From Rhodoferax sp. (GTDB lineage Bacteria; Pseudomonadota; Gammaproteobacteria; Burkholderiales; Burkholderiaceae_C): 64,000 bases of DNA. A program made the translations under genes and the position numbers. The notes beneath the pieces are model-generated. The model was not told where the DNA came from, searched no databases, and worked only from the letters and a program-made list of their open reading frames with translations. The stretch covers positions 186,001 to 250,000 of the forward strand of contig NZ_JABBPD010000001.1 of NCBI RefSeq assembly GCF_012927445.1. Reading direction: 5' to 3'. Below, in pieces: positions 1-7,878 of this stretch (positions are counted from its first letter, which is position 1; every line of letters begins with the position of its first letter).

Positions 1-2040
1 TTTGCTTTGAATAACGGTATCAATAGCGGCTTCGTACACCCCTGCCACAGAACCTAGTGGTCCGGCAATTAAGTGGAGTTCATCCTGAATAATTAAATCA
101 GGTGGCCTGTTACCTGATCGACCAAAAAATACCGAGGTTCGTGGATCCCATGCCAGACGGGCGAATTTGTCGATGGTGCCAATAAGCAGTGTCGGCGGAT
201 TTTCAAACAAGGCTTCATCAACCACATTGCAAGGCAGTGCCTCGCAACCATTGTGAGTTGAAAACGAACAGTCGGCGTTGTGGCATTGAAAATGGAAACT
301 GGTCGCCGTTGCACGATAGTTGGTGGGTGCTTGAAACGCGGTTCCACACCAAGGGCATTGTGTGACCAATAGTTTTTTTGGTACCGTTTTTCTTGCAGTA
401 CTTTCAACTACGGTATCTACAGCGTTGTGAAAAGTATTGGGGCTGGTGTTGCCGCCTACCCAAATTCCGATATCGATCTGCGTTGAACCCAATCCCAAAG
501 CTGGTTCTGCTTTTCTGAGGTGCTCAAGCGCAAAGATAAGCCTGTTTGCGCGTTCAAATTGCTGTGCGGTAAGAAGACGGAGGGTGTATCGCATTAACAC
601 GGTGGTGCCGCCGCCAGTTGCCAGAAATTTTCTCCTACGCCAAGCGATGACAAAAGCACACAGAGCAAGATACGCTTCAGTCTTGCCACCACCAGTCGGG
701 AACCAGATCAGATCCACCAAATCTCGGTCACCTGAATCCTCGTCGATAGACGAGACAAGCGATGTAAGAACAAAGCCAAGTTGAAATGGTCGCCAACGAG
801 GTGCGCGCGGTGTTTGACCGTTCACTTGCTGGCTTTGCTTCATTTGAAGCAGCATGGCGCGGTTGGCAATTGAGAACGCCAATTGAGCCACCTTATCATC
901 TTGCAACCGTTTGATCCCGTTTCTCATTCGCGACAGCGTTTGGCTGACACGCGCCAAAATTCTATTAGCCGCCGGTTGGTGTGCAGTAAGTTGAGTGGCG
1001 GTTTGTTCACGCTCTGTAAGCCAGTCGGCATAACCATCAACGAAATCAGACAATGATTGAATTACCGCCGTTGGGTTGTTGGTGATTTCAGCCAAAAAAG
1101 CCAGATCAAGCGCATTTTCACTTTCGTTCCCTGTATCTGCAGTCACCTGCGGTACCTCAACCGTGGGTAAAAAATCGGCACGTATTTTTGCTATTGGTCC
1201 CTTCGCAGGATCGCCCCAATCTACCGCTGCCCCATGGCCAATGGCGTAAATGCGCCTGTGTTGGTATTGCAGCTCAAGGTCTTGGTCTTCGTCGTTTAGC
1301 AATGATGGATCAGTTCGTGGGTAGTCGCCCACCACGCCAGAAAGAATTCGGCATTCAAGTTCCACTTCGAATAGAGTAGATTCCTCCTTCTTTCTCTGCC
1401 AGGCTTTTGCATCGGGGAATTCATTTATTGACGCGCATACTTGGTTGTTGCACAGGGAAACGGTAACAATCCAACCAAGCCCATATCGGCGCCAAAGGGT
1501 CTGTATGACGCCCTTTGATTTACCATCGGGATGATCATGTGAAGTTTCGAAAATCTCAACCGAACGAAAATCTGGCTGCAAAGCGATATTTGAGGGCGAG
1601 AATGGAATGAGTGTTTCCTCCGCTCTTGACAACGGATATCTAGTCCACACACGATGTTCATCTTTAACGTTTGTGTCGTTGATTTTATATCGCACGCCCC
1701 ACGCGCGAACTTCCAGTTGAGCGTTTTCCCCCACGATGTAAAACGAAAATCCAACAGAAGAAGGGGGTACATAGCGAACATAGCTGACTTGACTTGGTTC
1801 GGCACCATCAGCGCTCATGCCACTTACATCTTCGCTCAAGTCGACCTCAACAACGGATTCAGTCGCTTTCGCCATGACAGGGAAAAGCACGCCACACTGA
1901 AATCGCTCTGAAGGCTTCATCCCCGTCAGATTCGTTGCGGTGTCGTCGTTGTCGTTATCTGATCCAAAACCAAATAGTTGTGTACGCATCCATCGGTAGA
2001 GACGCATTCGTTCTTCGCTGAAGTTCATTTTCAATTCCAT
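1..2040 (-). CDS. drmA: DISARM-type helicase DrmA, N-terminal ~680 residues (runs off the left edge)
   Basis: The frame is open from the ATG at 2040 to base 1, so the gene is cut by the window edge and not broken. A Walker A motif (FPTGGGKTE, residues 447-455) and a DEAD-like box II (DELH, 653-656) mark a superfamily 2 helicase. Between them is a four-cysteine cluster (C562, C565, C586, C591), probably zinc-binding. The context PPDLIIQDELHLIAGPLGS, the phrase LIGTIDKFARLAWDP and the beta-rich N-terminal domain match what I know of DrmA, the DISARM helicase that restricts phage together with DrmB and DrmC. An alternative ATG lies at 2028. Base composition is AT-richer than the genes to the right, consistent with transfer. 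The DrmA call is from recall of the family; an uncharacterised DrmA-like helicase is the main alternative. Confidence 0.8.
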   Translation of the reverse strand, partial: MELKMNFSEERMRLYRWMRTQLFGFGSDNDNDDTATNLTGMKPSERFQCGVLFPVMAKATESVVEVDLSEDVSGMSADGAEPSQVSYVRYVPPSSVGFSFYIVGENAQLEVRAWGVRYKINDTNVKDEHRVWTRYPLSRAEETLIPFSPSNIALQPDFRSVEIFETSHDHPDGKSKGVIQTLWRRYGLGWIVTVSLCNNQVCASINEFPDAKAWQRKKEESTLFEVELECRILSGVVGDYPRTDPSLLNDEDQDLELQYQHRRIYAIGHGAAVDWGDPAKGPIAKIRADFLPTVEVPQVTADTGNESENALDLAFLAEITNNPTAVIQSLSDFVDGYADWLTEREQTATQLTAHQPAANRILARVSQTLSRMRNGIKRLQDDKVAQLAFSIANRAMLLQMKQSQQVNGQTPRAPRWRPFQLGFVLTSLVSSIDEDSGDRDLVDLIWFPTGGGKTEAYLALCAFVIAWRRRKFLATGGGTTVLMRYTLRLLTAQQFERANRLIFALEHLRKAEPALGLGSTQIDIGIWVGGNTSPNTFHNAVDTVVESTARKTVPKKLLVTQCPWCGTAFQAPTNYRATATSFHFQCHNADCSFSTHNGCEALPCNVVDEALFENPPTLLIGTIDKFARLAWDPRTSVFFGRSGNRPPDLIIQDELHLIAGPLGSVAGVYEAAIDTVIQSK

Positions 2041-2123
2041 CAATGAATCGACGAATTGGTCTGGCTAAGTCTCCAAAACCCGATAGAACATCGCGATAAA
2101 TACCGGTCGAGAACTATCATCAT
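2040..2123 (-). CDS. 27-codon leader ORF coupled to drmA
   Basis: This short ORF begins with tandem ATG codons (2123 and 2120) preceded at a good distance by AAGGGAGAA, the best ribosome binding site in this end of the window. Its TGA stop overlaps the first ATG of the helicase gene as TGATG, the classical arrangement for translational coupling. The peptide begins MMIVLDRYLSRC and resembles nothing I recognise. It may be a real small protein, a leader peptide, or simply the ribosome loading point for drmA, whose own upstream sequence has no clear Shine-Dalgarno motif. Confidence 0.45.
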   Translation of the reverse strand: MMIVLDRYLSRCSIGFWRLSQTNSSIH

Positions 2124-2148
2124 CAATTCTCCCTTACGCACTATCTTT

Positions 2149-2160
2149 TAAAGCGCTTTA
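2149..2160. promoter_or_regulatory. 12-bp perfect palindrome, possible operator
   Basis: TAAAGCGCTTTA is a perfect palindrome with a central CG step, the form typical of LacI/GalR-family operators. It sits 26 bp upstream of the drmA leader ORF. No matching regulator gene is visible in the window, so the role is inferred from shape and place only. Confidence 0.35.
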
Positions 2161-2470
2161 TGTGAATATTGGCGTGGAGAATAACGCATTTTTCCAGATA
2201 GAAATAAGCCGAGCCGTGATCGAATGGCGCCTCCGGGTGCTAGTTTGGACAGCCTCTATGACTGTTTTGGGCACGTTGCCGAATGCCACGAACGGCTTCT
2301 GACTGGAGTTGCACTGGAGAACCCGAAAGCTGCAGGTGGTGAGCACCCGCTAAGGGTCTTCAGCAGACGATCACAAGCTTGTCAACAATCGCACAAACAA
2401 CAGGTATCAGTTTGCTAACAAAGGCGAATCTGGCGGCGTCTCTCTGTAGATACCAAATTTATAAGAAAAC
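2161..2470. other. Gene-free junction between drmA and purN
   Basis: No credible gene was found on either strand. The two short open frames of about 60 codons here lack ribosome binding sites and overlap each other antisense. A TTGACA hexamer at 2385-2380 on the minus strand could be a -35 box, but no good -10 follows at the right distance. The stretch separates the AT-rich defence end from the GC-rich core genes. Confidence 0.5.
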
Positions 2471-2520
2471 AGGCTGTAGCCCCCGTGCAATAAGCGCACG
2501 AAGCTATTATTTTTGTAGTA
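2471..2520 (+). repeat. Dispersed ~50-bp repeat, copy 1 (overlaps the purN stop)
   Basis: This carries the family's left core TAGCCCCCGT and right core AAGCTATTATTTTTGTAGTA. The purN stop codon and its last codons lie inside the copy, so the element supplies the natural end of that protein. Confidence 0.75.
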
Positions 2521-3097
2521 ATTGCGCAATCGCCTGCGCATAGATGAGATGCTCTTGCGTCAGCACCCGCGCCGCCAGCGTGTCGTGCGTATCGCCGGGC
2601 AGCACCGGCACCACCGCTTGCGCCAGGATCGGGCCATGGTCCAGCTCGGCGGTGACCTGGTGCACGGTCGCCCCGGCTGACCGGCAACCGGCGTCAATAG
2701 CGCGCTGATGCGTGTGCAGCCCGGGAAATGCCGGCAGCAGCGAGGGGTGGATGTTCAGCAGCCGGCCCGCGTAACGAGCCACGAACCCAGGGGTCAGAAT
2801 CCGCATGAAACCGGCCAGCACCACCAGCGCCGGTTGCCCCGGTTCATCAAAACGATCAATTGCCTGAGACAGCGCCTCGTCAAACGCCTCGCGCGAGGCA
2901 AAGGATTTATGGTCCAGCACCTTGGTCGCAAGGCCATGTTCTTGCGCAAAAATCAGACCCTGCGCGGTCGCCTTGTTGCTGATGACTGCGGCTACCCGAG
3001 CCCCCAATTTGTCGTGCCAGCCATCGCGTTTTGCGGTTTTAACGATGGCAGCCATGTTGGAGCCGCCGCCTGAGATCAAAATAACAATGTTTTTCAT
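2507..3097 (-). CDS. purN: Phosphoribosylglycinamide formyltransferase
   Basis: This enzyme transfers the formyl group of 10-formyltetrahydrofolate to GAR, the third step of de novo purine synthesis, in the cytoplasm. The 196-residue length is normal for the family. Visible signatures are the phosphate-binding GGGSN near residues 10-14, the catalytic pair in [12 protein letters not shown] (N115, H117) and the essential Asp in ELDHGPI (D153). The start [12 protein letters not shown] matches family members, and longer in-frame extensions upstream read into the antisense of yceH. The last codons come from a dispersed repeat. The start codon lies only 15 bp from that of the divergent yceH-type gene. 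Confidence 0.96.
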   Translation of the reverse strand: MKNIVILISGGGSNMAAIVKTAKRDGWHDKLGARVAAVISNKATAQGLIFAQEHGLATKVLDHKSFASREAFDEALSQAIDRFDEPGQPALVVLAGFMRILTPGFVARYAGRLLNIHPSLLPAFPGLHTHQRAIDAGCRSAGATVHQVTAELDHGPILAQAVVPVLPGDTHDTLAARVLTQEHLIYAQAIAQLLQK

Positions 3098-3112
3098 ACC
3101 TGGCTTAATTTT

Positions 3113-3811
3113 ATGACGTTGACTCCCTCCTCCCCCCCGCTCACCCCGATCCTGACGCCCATCGAGGCCCGCGTGCTCGGCACCCTGATGGAAAAGGCCC
3201 GCACCGTGCCAGACAGCTACCCGCTCAGCCTCAACGCGCTGCTGACGGGTTGCAACCAAAAAACGACGCGCGATCCGCTGATGGAGCTGACGGAAGCACA
3301 AGTGGCGACGGCGATTGACGAGCTTAAATCGGCCGGGCTGGTGCGTGAAACCAGCGGTGGCCGTACCACGCGCTATGAACATAACTTTCAGCGTGGCATC
3401 GGCGTTTATGAACAAGCGGCCGTGCTATTGGGGATGTTGATGCTGCGCGGGTCGCAAACGGCGGGCGAATTGCGCCTGAATACCGAGCGCTGGTACAAGT
3501 TTGCCGACATCTCCTCCGTCGAGGGTTTTTTGGAAGAACTGCAGGACCGCTCGCCGGAAAAAGGCGGCCCCTTGGTCGTCAAGCTGGCGCGCGGCCCCGG
3601 CACCCGGGAGCAGCGCTGGGCCCATCTGCTGTGCGGCCCGGTGGACGCGACGCAGACTGGCGCGGAGCACGCATCACGTTCCGGCGACGGATCGGTCACC
3701 GGCAACCTGGCGGCGCGCATCGACCAACTCGAAACGCAAATGGCGCAATTGCGTGAAACGGTACAAAAACTGTGCAGCGAACTGGGCGTGTCACCCCCCG
3801 GACAGAGTTAG
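3113..3811 (+). CDS. YceH family (DUF480/UPF0502) protein
   Basis: The 232-residue protein matches the YceH family. It has two tandem winged-helix units: residues ~10-85 contain [16 protein letters not shown] and [13 protein letters not shown], and residues ~95-180 contain [14 protein letters not shown]. The C-terminus (~205-228) is a short coiled coil, [15 protein letters not shown]. The function of YceH proteins is not established; a structural or regulatory role is often assumed. No Shine-Dalgarno motif precedes the ATG and only 15 bp separate it from the purN start, so the mRNA may be leaderless or the promoter may lie inside purN. Confidence 0.9.
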   Translation: MTLTPSSPPLTPILTPIEARVLGTLMEKARTVPDSYPLSLNALLTGCNQKTTRDPLMELTEAQVATAIDELKSAGLVRETSGGRTTRYEHNFQRGIGVYEQAAVLLGMLMLRGSQTAGELRLNTERWYKFADISSVEGFLEELQDRSPEKGGPLVVKLARGPGTREQRWAHLLCGPVDATQTGAEHASRSGDGSVTGNLAARIDQLETQMAQLRETVQKLCSELGVSPPGQS

Positions 3812-3855
3812 CCGAACGACCGTGCTAAAAATGCGGGATATTTGGAGACCCGTTT

Positions 3856-5034
3856 ATGGATTTGGCCTTTACCCCTGAAGAGCAGCAGTTTCGCGAAGAC
3901 ATTCGCGCCTGGGTGAGTGAGAACCTGCCGCCCGACATCTCGCACAAAGTGCACAACGCCCTGCGGCTGAGCCGGGACGACATGCAACGCTGGGCCAAAA
4001 TTCTGGGCAAGAAAGGCTGGCTCGGCCATGGCTGGCCCAAGGAATTTGGCGGCCCGGGCTGGAACTCGGTCCAGAAACATCTGTTTGAAGAAGAATGCGC
4101 GCTGGCGGGCGCCCCGCGCGTGGTGCCGTTTGGCCCGGTGATGGTGGCGCCGGTGATCATGGCGTTTGGCAATGCCGAGCAGCAACAGCGCTTTTTGCCC
4201 GGCATCGCCAGCGGCGACGTCTGGTGGAGCCAGGGTTACAGCGAGCCGGGCGCCGGCTCGGATCTGGCCTCGGTCAAAACCCGCGCCGAACGGCAGGGCA
4301 AGCACTACATCGTCAATGGGCAGAAAACCTGGACCACCTTGGGCCAGTACGGCGAATGGATTTTTTGCCTGGTGCGCACCAGCACCGAGGGCAAACCGCA
4401 GACCGGCATCAGCTTTCTGCTGATCGACATGGCCTCGCCCGGCGTCACCGTGCGCCCGATCGTGCTGCTGGACGGCGAGGCTGAGGTCAATGAGGTCTTT
4501 TTTGACAATGTCGAAGTGCCGGTGGAGAACCTGATTGGCGAAGAAAACAAGGGTTGGACCTACGCCAAGCACCTGCTGAGCCATGAGCGCACCAACATTG
4601 CCGACGTGAACCGCGCCAAACGCGAACTGGAGCGCCTCAAACGCATTGCCAAGGCAGAAGGTGTTTACACCGACACGCGCTTTCGCGACGAAATCGCCAA
4701 GCTGGAAGTGGACGTGGTGGCGCTGGAGATGATGGTGTTGCGCGTGCTGGCCGCCGAGAAATCCGGCAAGCAGTCGCTCGACATTGCCGGCCTCTTGAAG
4801 ATTCGTGGCAGCGAGATTCAACAACGCTACAGCGAACTGATGATGCTGGCGGCCGGACCTTACGCGCTGCCGCTCATTCACGAGGCGATGGAAGCCGGCT
4901 GGCAGGGCGAGGCGGTGGGCGCGGCTTACTGCGCGCCGCTGGCCTCCACCTACTTCAACATGCGCAAGACCACCATTTACGGTGGCAGCAATGAAGTGCA
5001 ACGCAACATCGTTTCCCAAGTCGTACTCGGATAA
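3856..5034 (+). CDS. Acyl-CoA dehydrogenase, large-subunit type (PimC-like)
   Basis: This 392-residue FAD-dependent acyl-CoA dehydrogenase has the usual three domains: helical N-terminus (MDLAFTPEEQQFREDIRAWV), a middle beta domain with the flavin-contacting YSEPGAGSDLAS (~130-141), and a C-terminal four-helix domain ending in TTIYGGSNEVQRNI. The C-terminal YEGT motif that carries the catalytic Glu of MCAD reads YGGS, as in other members of this subfamily. The next gene encodes a shorter dehydrogenase 13 bp downstream, the layout of heterodimeric pimeloyl-CoA-type dehydrogenases (pimC-pimD). The substrate cannot be read from sequence; a dicarboxyl- or branched acyl-CoA is a reasonable guess. 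Confidence 0.88.
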   Translation: MDLAFTPEEQQFREDIRAWVSENLPPDISHKVHNALRLSRDDMQRWAKILGKKGWLGHGWPKEFGGPGWNSVQKHLFEEECALAGAPRVVPFGPVMVAPVIMAFGNAEQQQRFLPGIASGDVWWSQGYSEPGAGSDLASVKTRAERQGKHYIVNGQKTWTTLGQYGEWIFCLVRTSTEGKPQTGISFLLIDMASPGVTVRPIVLLDGEAEVNEVFFDNVEVPVENLIGEENKGWTYAKHLLSHERTNIADVNRAKRELERLKRIAKAEGVYTDTRFRDEIAKLEVDVVALEMMVLRVLAAEKSGKQSLDIAGLLKIRGSEIQQRYSELMMLAAGPYALPLIHEAMEAGWQGEAVGAAYCAPLASTYFNMRKTTIYGGSNEVQRNIVSQVVLG

Positions 5035-5047
5035 AAGGACTCTCATC

Positions 5048-6163
5048 ATGGATTTTGATTTTTCTGACGACCAGGAACAACTGCGCGACGCGGTGCGCAA
5101 ATGGGTGGACAAGGGCTACAGCTTCGAGCGCCGGCGCGCGGCGGTCAAAGCCGGTGGCTTTTCCCGTGACGCGTTCCAGGAGATGGCCGATCTCGGCCTG
5201 TGCGGCCTGTACATTCCGGAGGCCCATGACGGGATGGGCATGGGCCCGGTCGAGGGCATGGTGGTGATGGAGGAGCTGGGGCGCGGCATCGTGCTGGAGC
5301 CCCTGGCCCAAAGCCTGATCGCCGGTGGCGTGCTGAGCGGCTACGCCCCTGACGCCGTCAAATTGGCCTGGCTGCCCCAAGTGGCCAGCGGCGCAGCGCT
5401 GGTGGTGCTGGCGCACCAAGAGCGCGCCGCCCGCTACCGGCTCGATGTTTGCGAGGCTAAAGCGACTCCGGCCCCCGTCGGCTATACGCTAACAGCTACA
5501 AAAAGCATAGTACCGACCGGCGATCTGGCGAATGCCTTCATCGTGCCAGCCATGGTCGACGGCCAACTGGCCTTGTTTCTGGTGGAACGCACCGCCAGCG
5601 GTGTCCACACCCGGGGCTACGGCACACAAGACGGCAGCCGCGCCGCCGAACTCACACTGCAAAATGCGCCCGCCACCCTGATCACGCTTCACGGCTTGAC
5701 CGCGCTGGAACATGCGGTGGATATCGGCATTGCCGCCACCTGCGCTGAAGCGGTCGGCGTGATGGACAAAACCCTGACTATTACCGCCGACTACCTCAAC
5801 ACGCGCAAGCAGTTTGGCGTCGTCATCAGCAGCTTCCAGGCCTTGCGGCACCGCGCTGCGGACATGAAAATGCAACTCGAACTGGCGCGCTCCATGAGCT
5901 ACTACGCCGCGCTCAAACTCAACGCGCCCGCGCAGGAGCGGCGAGCGGCGATGGCCCGGGCCAAATACCAACTGGGCAATTCCATGCGTTTTGTGGGACA
6001 GCAGGCGGTGCAACTGCATGGCGGCATCGGCGTCACCGACGAATACATCGTGAGCCATTACTTCAAAAAGCTGACCCAGCTGGAGATGACGTTTGGCGAC
6101 AGCCTGCATCACCTCGGTGAAGTAGCCCGCCGGATGCAGGACACCGCCGGCGTGTTTGCCTGA
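5048..6163 (+). CDS. Acyl-CoA dehydrogenase, small-subunit type (PimD-like)
   Basis: The 371-residue partner of the preceding dehydrogenase starts MDFDFSDDQEQLRDAVRKW, with AAAGGA nine bases before the ATG. A longer frame to 4982 would overlap the upstream gene and lacks a ribosome binding site. The C-terminal domain keeps YLNTRKQFGVVISSFQALRH and QLHGGIGVTDEY, typical of the family, while the middle flavin domain is more divergent. In known heterodimers the second subunit often lacks catalytic residues. Residues ~136-156 (EAKATPAPVGYTLTATKSI) are encoded by a dispersed repeat inserted in frame in the middle domain, and the frame remains open. Confidence 0.85.
   Translation: MDFDFSDDQEQLRDAVRKWVDKGYSFERRRAAVKAGGFSRDAFQEMADLGLCGLYIPEAHDGMGMGPVEGMVVMEELGRGIVLEPLAQSLIAGGVLSGYAPDAVKLAWLPQVASGAALVVLAHQERAARYRLDVCEAKATPAPVGYTLTATKSIVPTGDLANAFIVPAMVDGQLALFLVERTASGVHTRGYGTQDGSRAAELTLQNAPATLITLHGLTALEHAVDIGIAATCAEAVGVMDKTLTITADYLNTRKQFGVVISSFQALRHRAADMKMQLELARSMSYYAALKLNAPAQERRAAMARAKYQLGNSMRFVGQQAVQLHGGIGVTDEYIVSHYFKKLTQLEMTFGDSLHHLGEVARRMQDTAGVFA
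5454..5513 (+). repeat. Dispersed ~50-bp repeat, copy 2 (inside the acyl-CoA dehydrogenase gene)
   Basis: This carries GCCCCCGTCGGC and the right core CAGCTACAAAAAGCATAGTA. It is read in frame as part of the dehydrogenase. Confidence 0.8.
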
Positions 6164-6183
6164 GCTGAGGCCTTGGCCTGCGT

Positions 6184-7080
6184 TTACTCGGCTTCACGCA
6201 CCCGCAAAAAGCTGGCAAAACGCGGCAACCCCGTCGGAGTCCGCTCCCGGTACCGGTAGGTGACGAACGCCCCCAGCCGCGGTGGCGTGGCGCGCTGGGC
6301 GTCGGTCAAACCGGTGCCCAGGGCAAAGCGCTGGCCGTTCGGCATTTCCAGCACCAGCGCCCCCAAACGTCCTGCATGGCGGCCCTTGCCGGGCTGGTAG
6401 GCCACCACCCGCGCGTCTTCATCCGGGATCACTTTGAGCTTGCGCAGTGCATCGCTGCGCCCGGGTTTCCAGTCGGCATCGGCGCGATGCAGCACCAGCC
6501 CTTCGGCGCCCTCGCCCACGATTTGCAGCAGTTCCAGTTGCAGCGATTCGCGATCAGGCACGCGGGACTGCGGAACCGCTTTGAGCCACGGCACGTCCAC
6601 CGAATCGACCAGAGACACGACACGCGCCGCCCGCTCGCCAAACGAACCCCGTCCGCCCGGCAGGTCAAAAATCATGTAACTCAGTTCATGCCATTCGGCA
6701 TCCACCGGAACGCTGCGGCGAACGATGCCAGAGAGGCGATCAAAACTGCGGCGGCCAAGCCACAATTCGCCATCCAGTGGGGTGTCCGGCAGCGCCGCCG
6801 TGAACCAGTCGGGTGCTGCAATGCGCCGACCACTGCGAAAACGCAGCGTGTGGCCATCCCAAAACGCACGCACGCCATCGAGTTTCTCACTGACCAGAAA
6901 ACCAAGCGGATCAAGCCCGGCGCGCCAATGTTTGGCCAGCATGAGCGCCGGCGGCACAACAGAAGGGGTTTGAACGGCGGACTGGTCCACCCGGGCCGCC
7001 GGTGCGGCCGCCGTAAAAAAGGCACTGCCCAAAAGCAATGCCCAGTGGGTCGCCTGTCTGCCGACTGTTCGAGAAGCCAT
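6184..7080 (-). CDS. Periplasmic ATP-dependent DNA ligase, LigE type
   Basis: This minimal ATP-dependent ligase has 298 residues. The nucleotidyltransferase core carries motif I EKLDGVRAFW with the adenylated Lys at 66, motif III-like YMIFDLPG, motif IV EGLVLH and motif V LRKLKV. A compact OB fold follows (ALGTGLTDAQRATPPRLGAFVTYRYRE). The N-terminus (~1-30) has an arginine, a hydrophobic core WALLLGSAFFTAAAPAA and small residues suited to signal peptidase, so the protein is probably secreted to the periplasm. LigE enzymes are proposed to repair incoming DNA or act on extracellular DNA. It lies 65 bp downstream of an HNH nuclease gene on the same strand. Confidence 0.85.
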   Translation of the reverse strand: MASRTVGRQATHWALLLGSAFFTAAAPAARVDQSAVQTPSVVPPALMLAKHWRAGLDPLGFLVSEKLDGVRAFWDGHTLRFRSGRRIAAPDWFTAALPDTPLDGELWLGRRSFDRLSGIVRRSVPVDAEWHELSYMIFDLPGGRGSFGERAARVVSLVDSVDVPWLKAVPQSRVPDRESLQLELLQIVGEGAEGLVLHRADADWKPGRSDALRKLKVIPDEDARVVAYQPGKGRHAGRLGALVLEMPNGQRFALGTGLTDAQRATPPRLGAFVTYRYRERTPTGLPRFASFLRVREAE

Positions 7081-7145
7081 CGTTATTCTCCCTGGGACTC
7101 AGTTAGGGAAAGTGTAACGATGCGGATGGCGATGGATACCCACTT

Positions 7146-7703
7146 TCAGGAAACCAGACGCGACGACTTTGGCACATGTGCCATCAAAAACTCCATCTGG
7201 TCAGCCAGGATGCGGCGATTGCGCAAAATGAAGTCTTCCCATAGGCTGGGCACATACGGGGTGTACAGCAGCGGCATATGGGCCTGTTCGGGCGTGCGGT
7301 GGCTTTTGCGGTGGTTGCAGGGCCGGCATGAGGTGACCACATTCATCCAGGTGTCGATGCCGTTCTGGGCGAATGGAATGATGTGCTCCCGCGTCAGGAC
7401 TTCTTCATGAAAATGTTCGCCGCAATAGGCACAAATATTGCGGTCCCGCGCGAACAGCTTGCTGTTGGTCAACCCTGGCTTCAGGTTGAAGGGATTGATG
7501 CTTGATACGCCCCGGGTGCCAATGATGCTGTTGACGGTGATGATGGATTGCACGCCGGTGAGCGCGTTATGGCCCCCATGAAAGACGGCGACTTCTCGCC
7601 CCATCTCCCAGCGCACTTCTTCCGCGGCGTAATGAATCACCGCTTGCTCCAGCGAAATCCACGATTGGGGCAGCCCTTGGGCTGACAGCTTCAAGACCTT
7701 CAA
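7146..7703 (-). CDS. HNH endonuclease
   Basis: The 185-residue protein has a C-terminal HNH domain: CAYCG zinc knuckle, LTREHIIPFAQNG with the metal-binding His, the central Asn in WMNVVTSC, and CRPCNHRKS. The start chosen is TTG (MKVLKLSAQGLPQSW) because AGGAGG lies six bases upstream; an ATG further upstream would run into the ribF promoter region. HNH proteins of this type (related to Burkholderiales genes next to ribF) have no established substrate. It is followed by the LigE-type ligase. No methylase partner is near, so a restriction role is not supported. Confidence 0.85.
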   Translation of the reverse strand: MKVLKLSAQGLPQSWISLEQAVIHYAAEEVRWEMGREVAVFHGGHNALTGVQSIITVNSIIGTRGVSSINPFNLKPGLTNSKLFARDRNICAYCGEHFHEEVLTREHIIPFAQNGIDTWMNVVTSCRPCNHRKSHRTPEQAHMPLLYTPYVPSLWEDFILRNRRILADQMEFLMAHVPKSSRLVS

Positions 7704-7823
7704 AACACGCCTCCTGGAACAGTAAATGAACCACTGACACGAAATCCGATTGCCGCTTGCAGCAGGGCAAATTTCTTCGCTCCGCCGCCTAGGACACAAT
7801 ATACGCTGTTTTTATGACAATTT

Positions 7824-7870
7824 GGCGTCCAGCGCTTCAGTCAATGGCGCAGTCTGCTATCAAAAAGATA
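7824..7870 (+). repeat. Dispersed ~50-bp repeat, copy 3 (ribF leader)
   Basis: The copy carries GGCGTCCAGCGCTTCAG and the right core CTGCTATCAAAAAGATA. It ends eight bases before the ribF ATG and fills the place where a ribosome binding site would be expected. Confidence 0.65.
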
Positions 7871-7878
7871 CCGATCCA

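Noticed and set aside
437-784. Plus-strand open frame over the drmA region
   Set aside because: It is antisense to the continuous, motif-bearing drmA frame and has no recognisable pattern.
2158-2418. Two overlapping antisense frames of about 60 codons between drmA and purN
   Set aside because: No ribosome binding sites, no family resemblance, and mutual overlap.
7704-7878. Possible FMN riboswitch upstream of ribF
   Set aside because: The conserved RFN helices were not found; the leader is mostly a dispersed-repeat copy.
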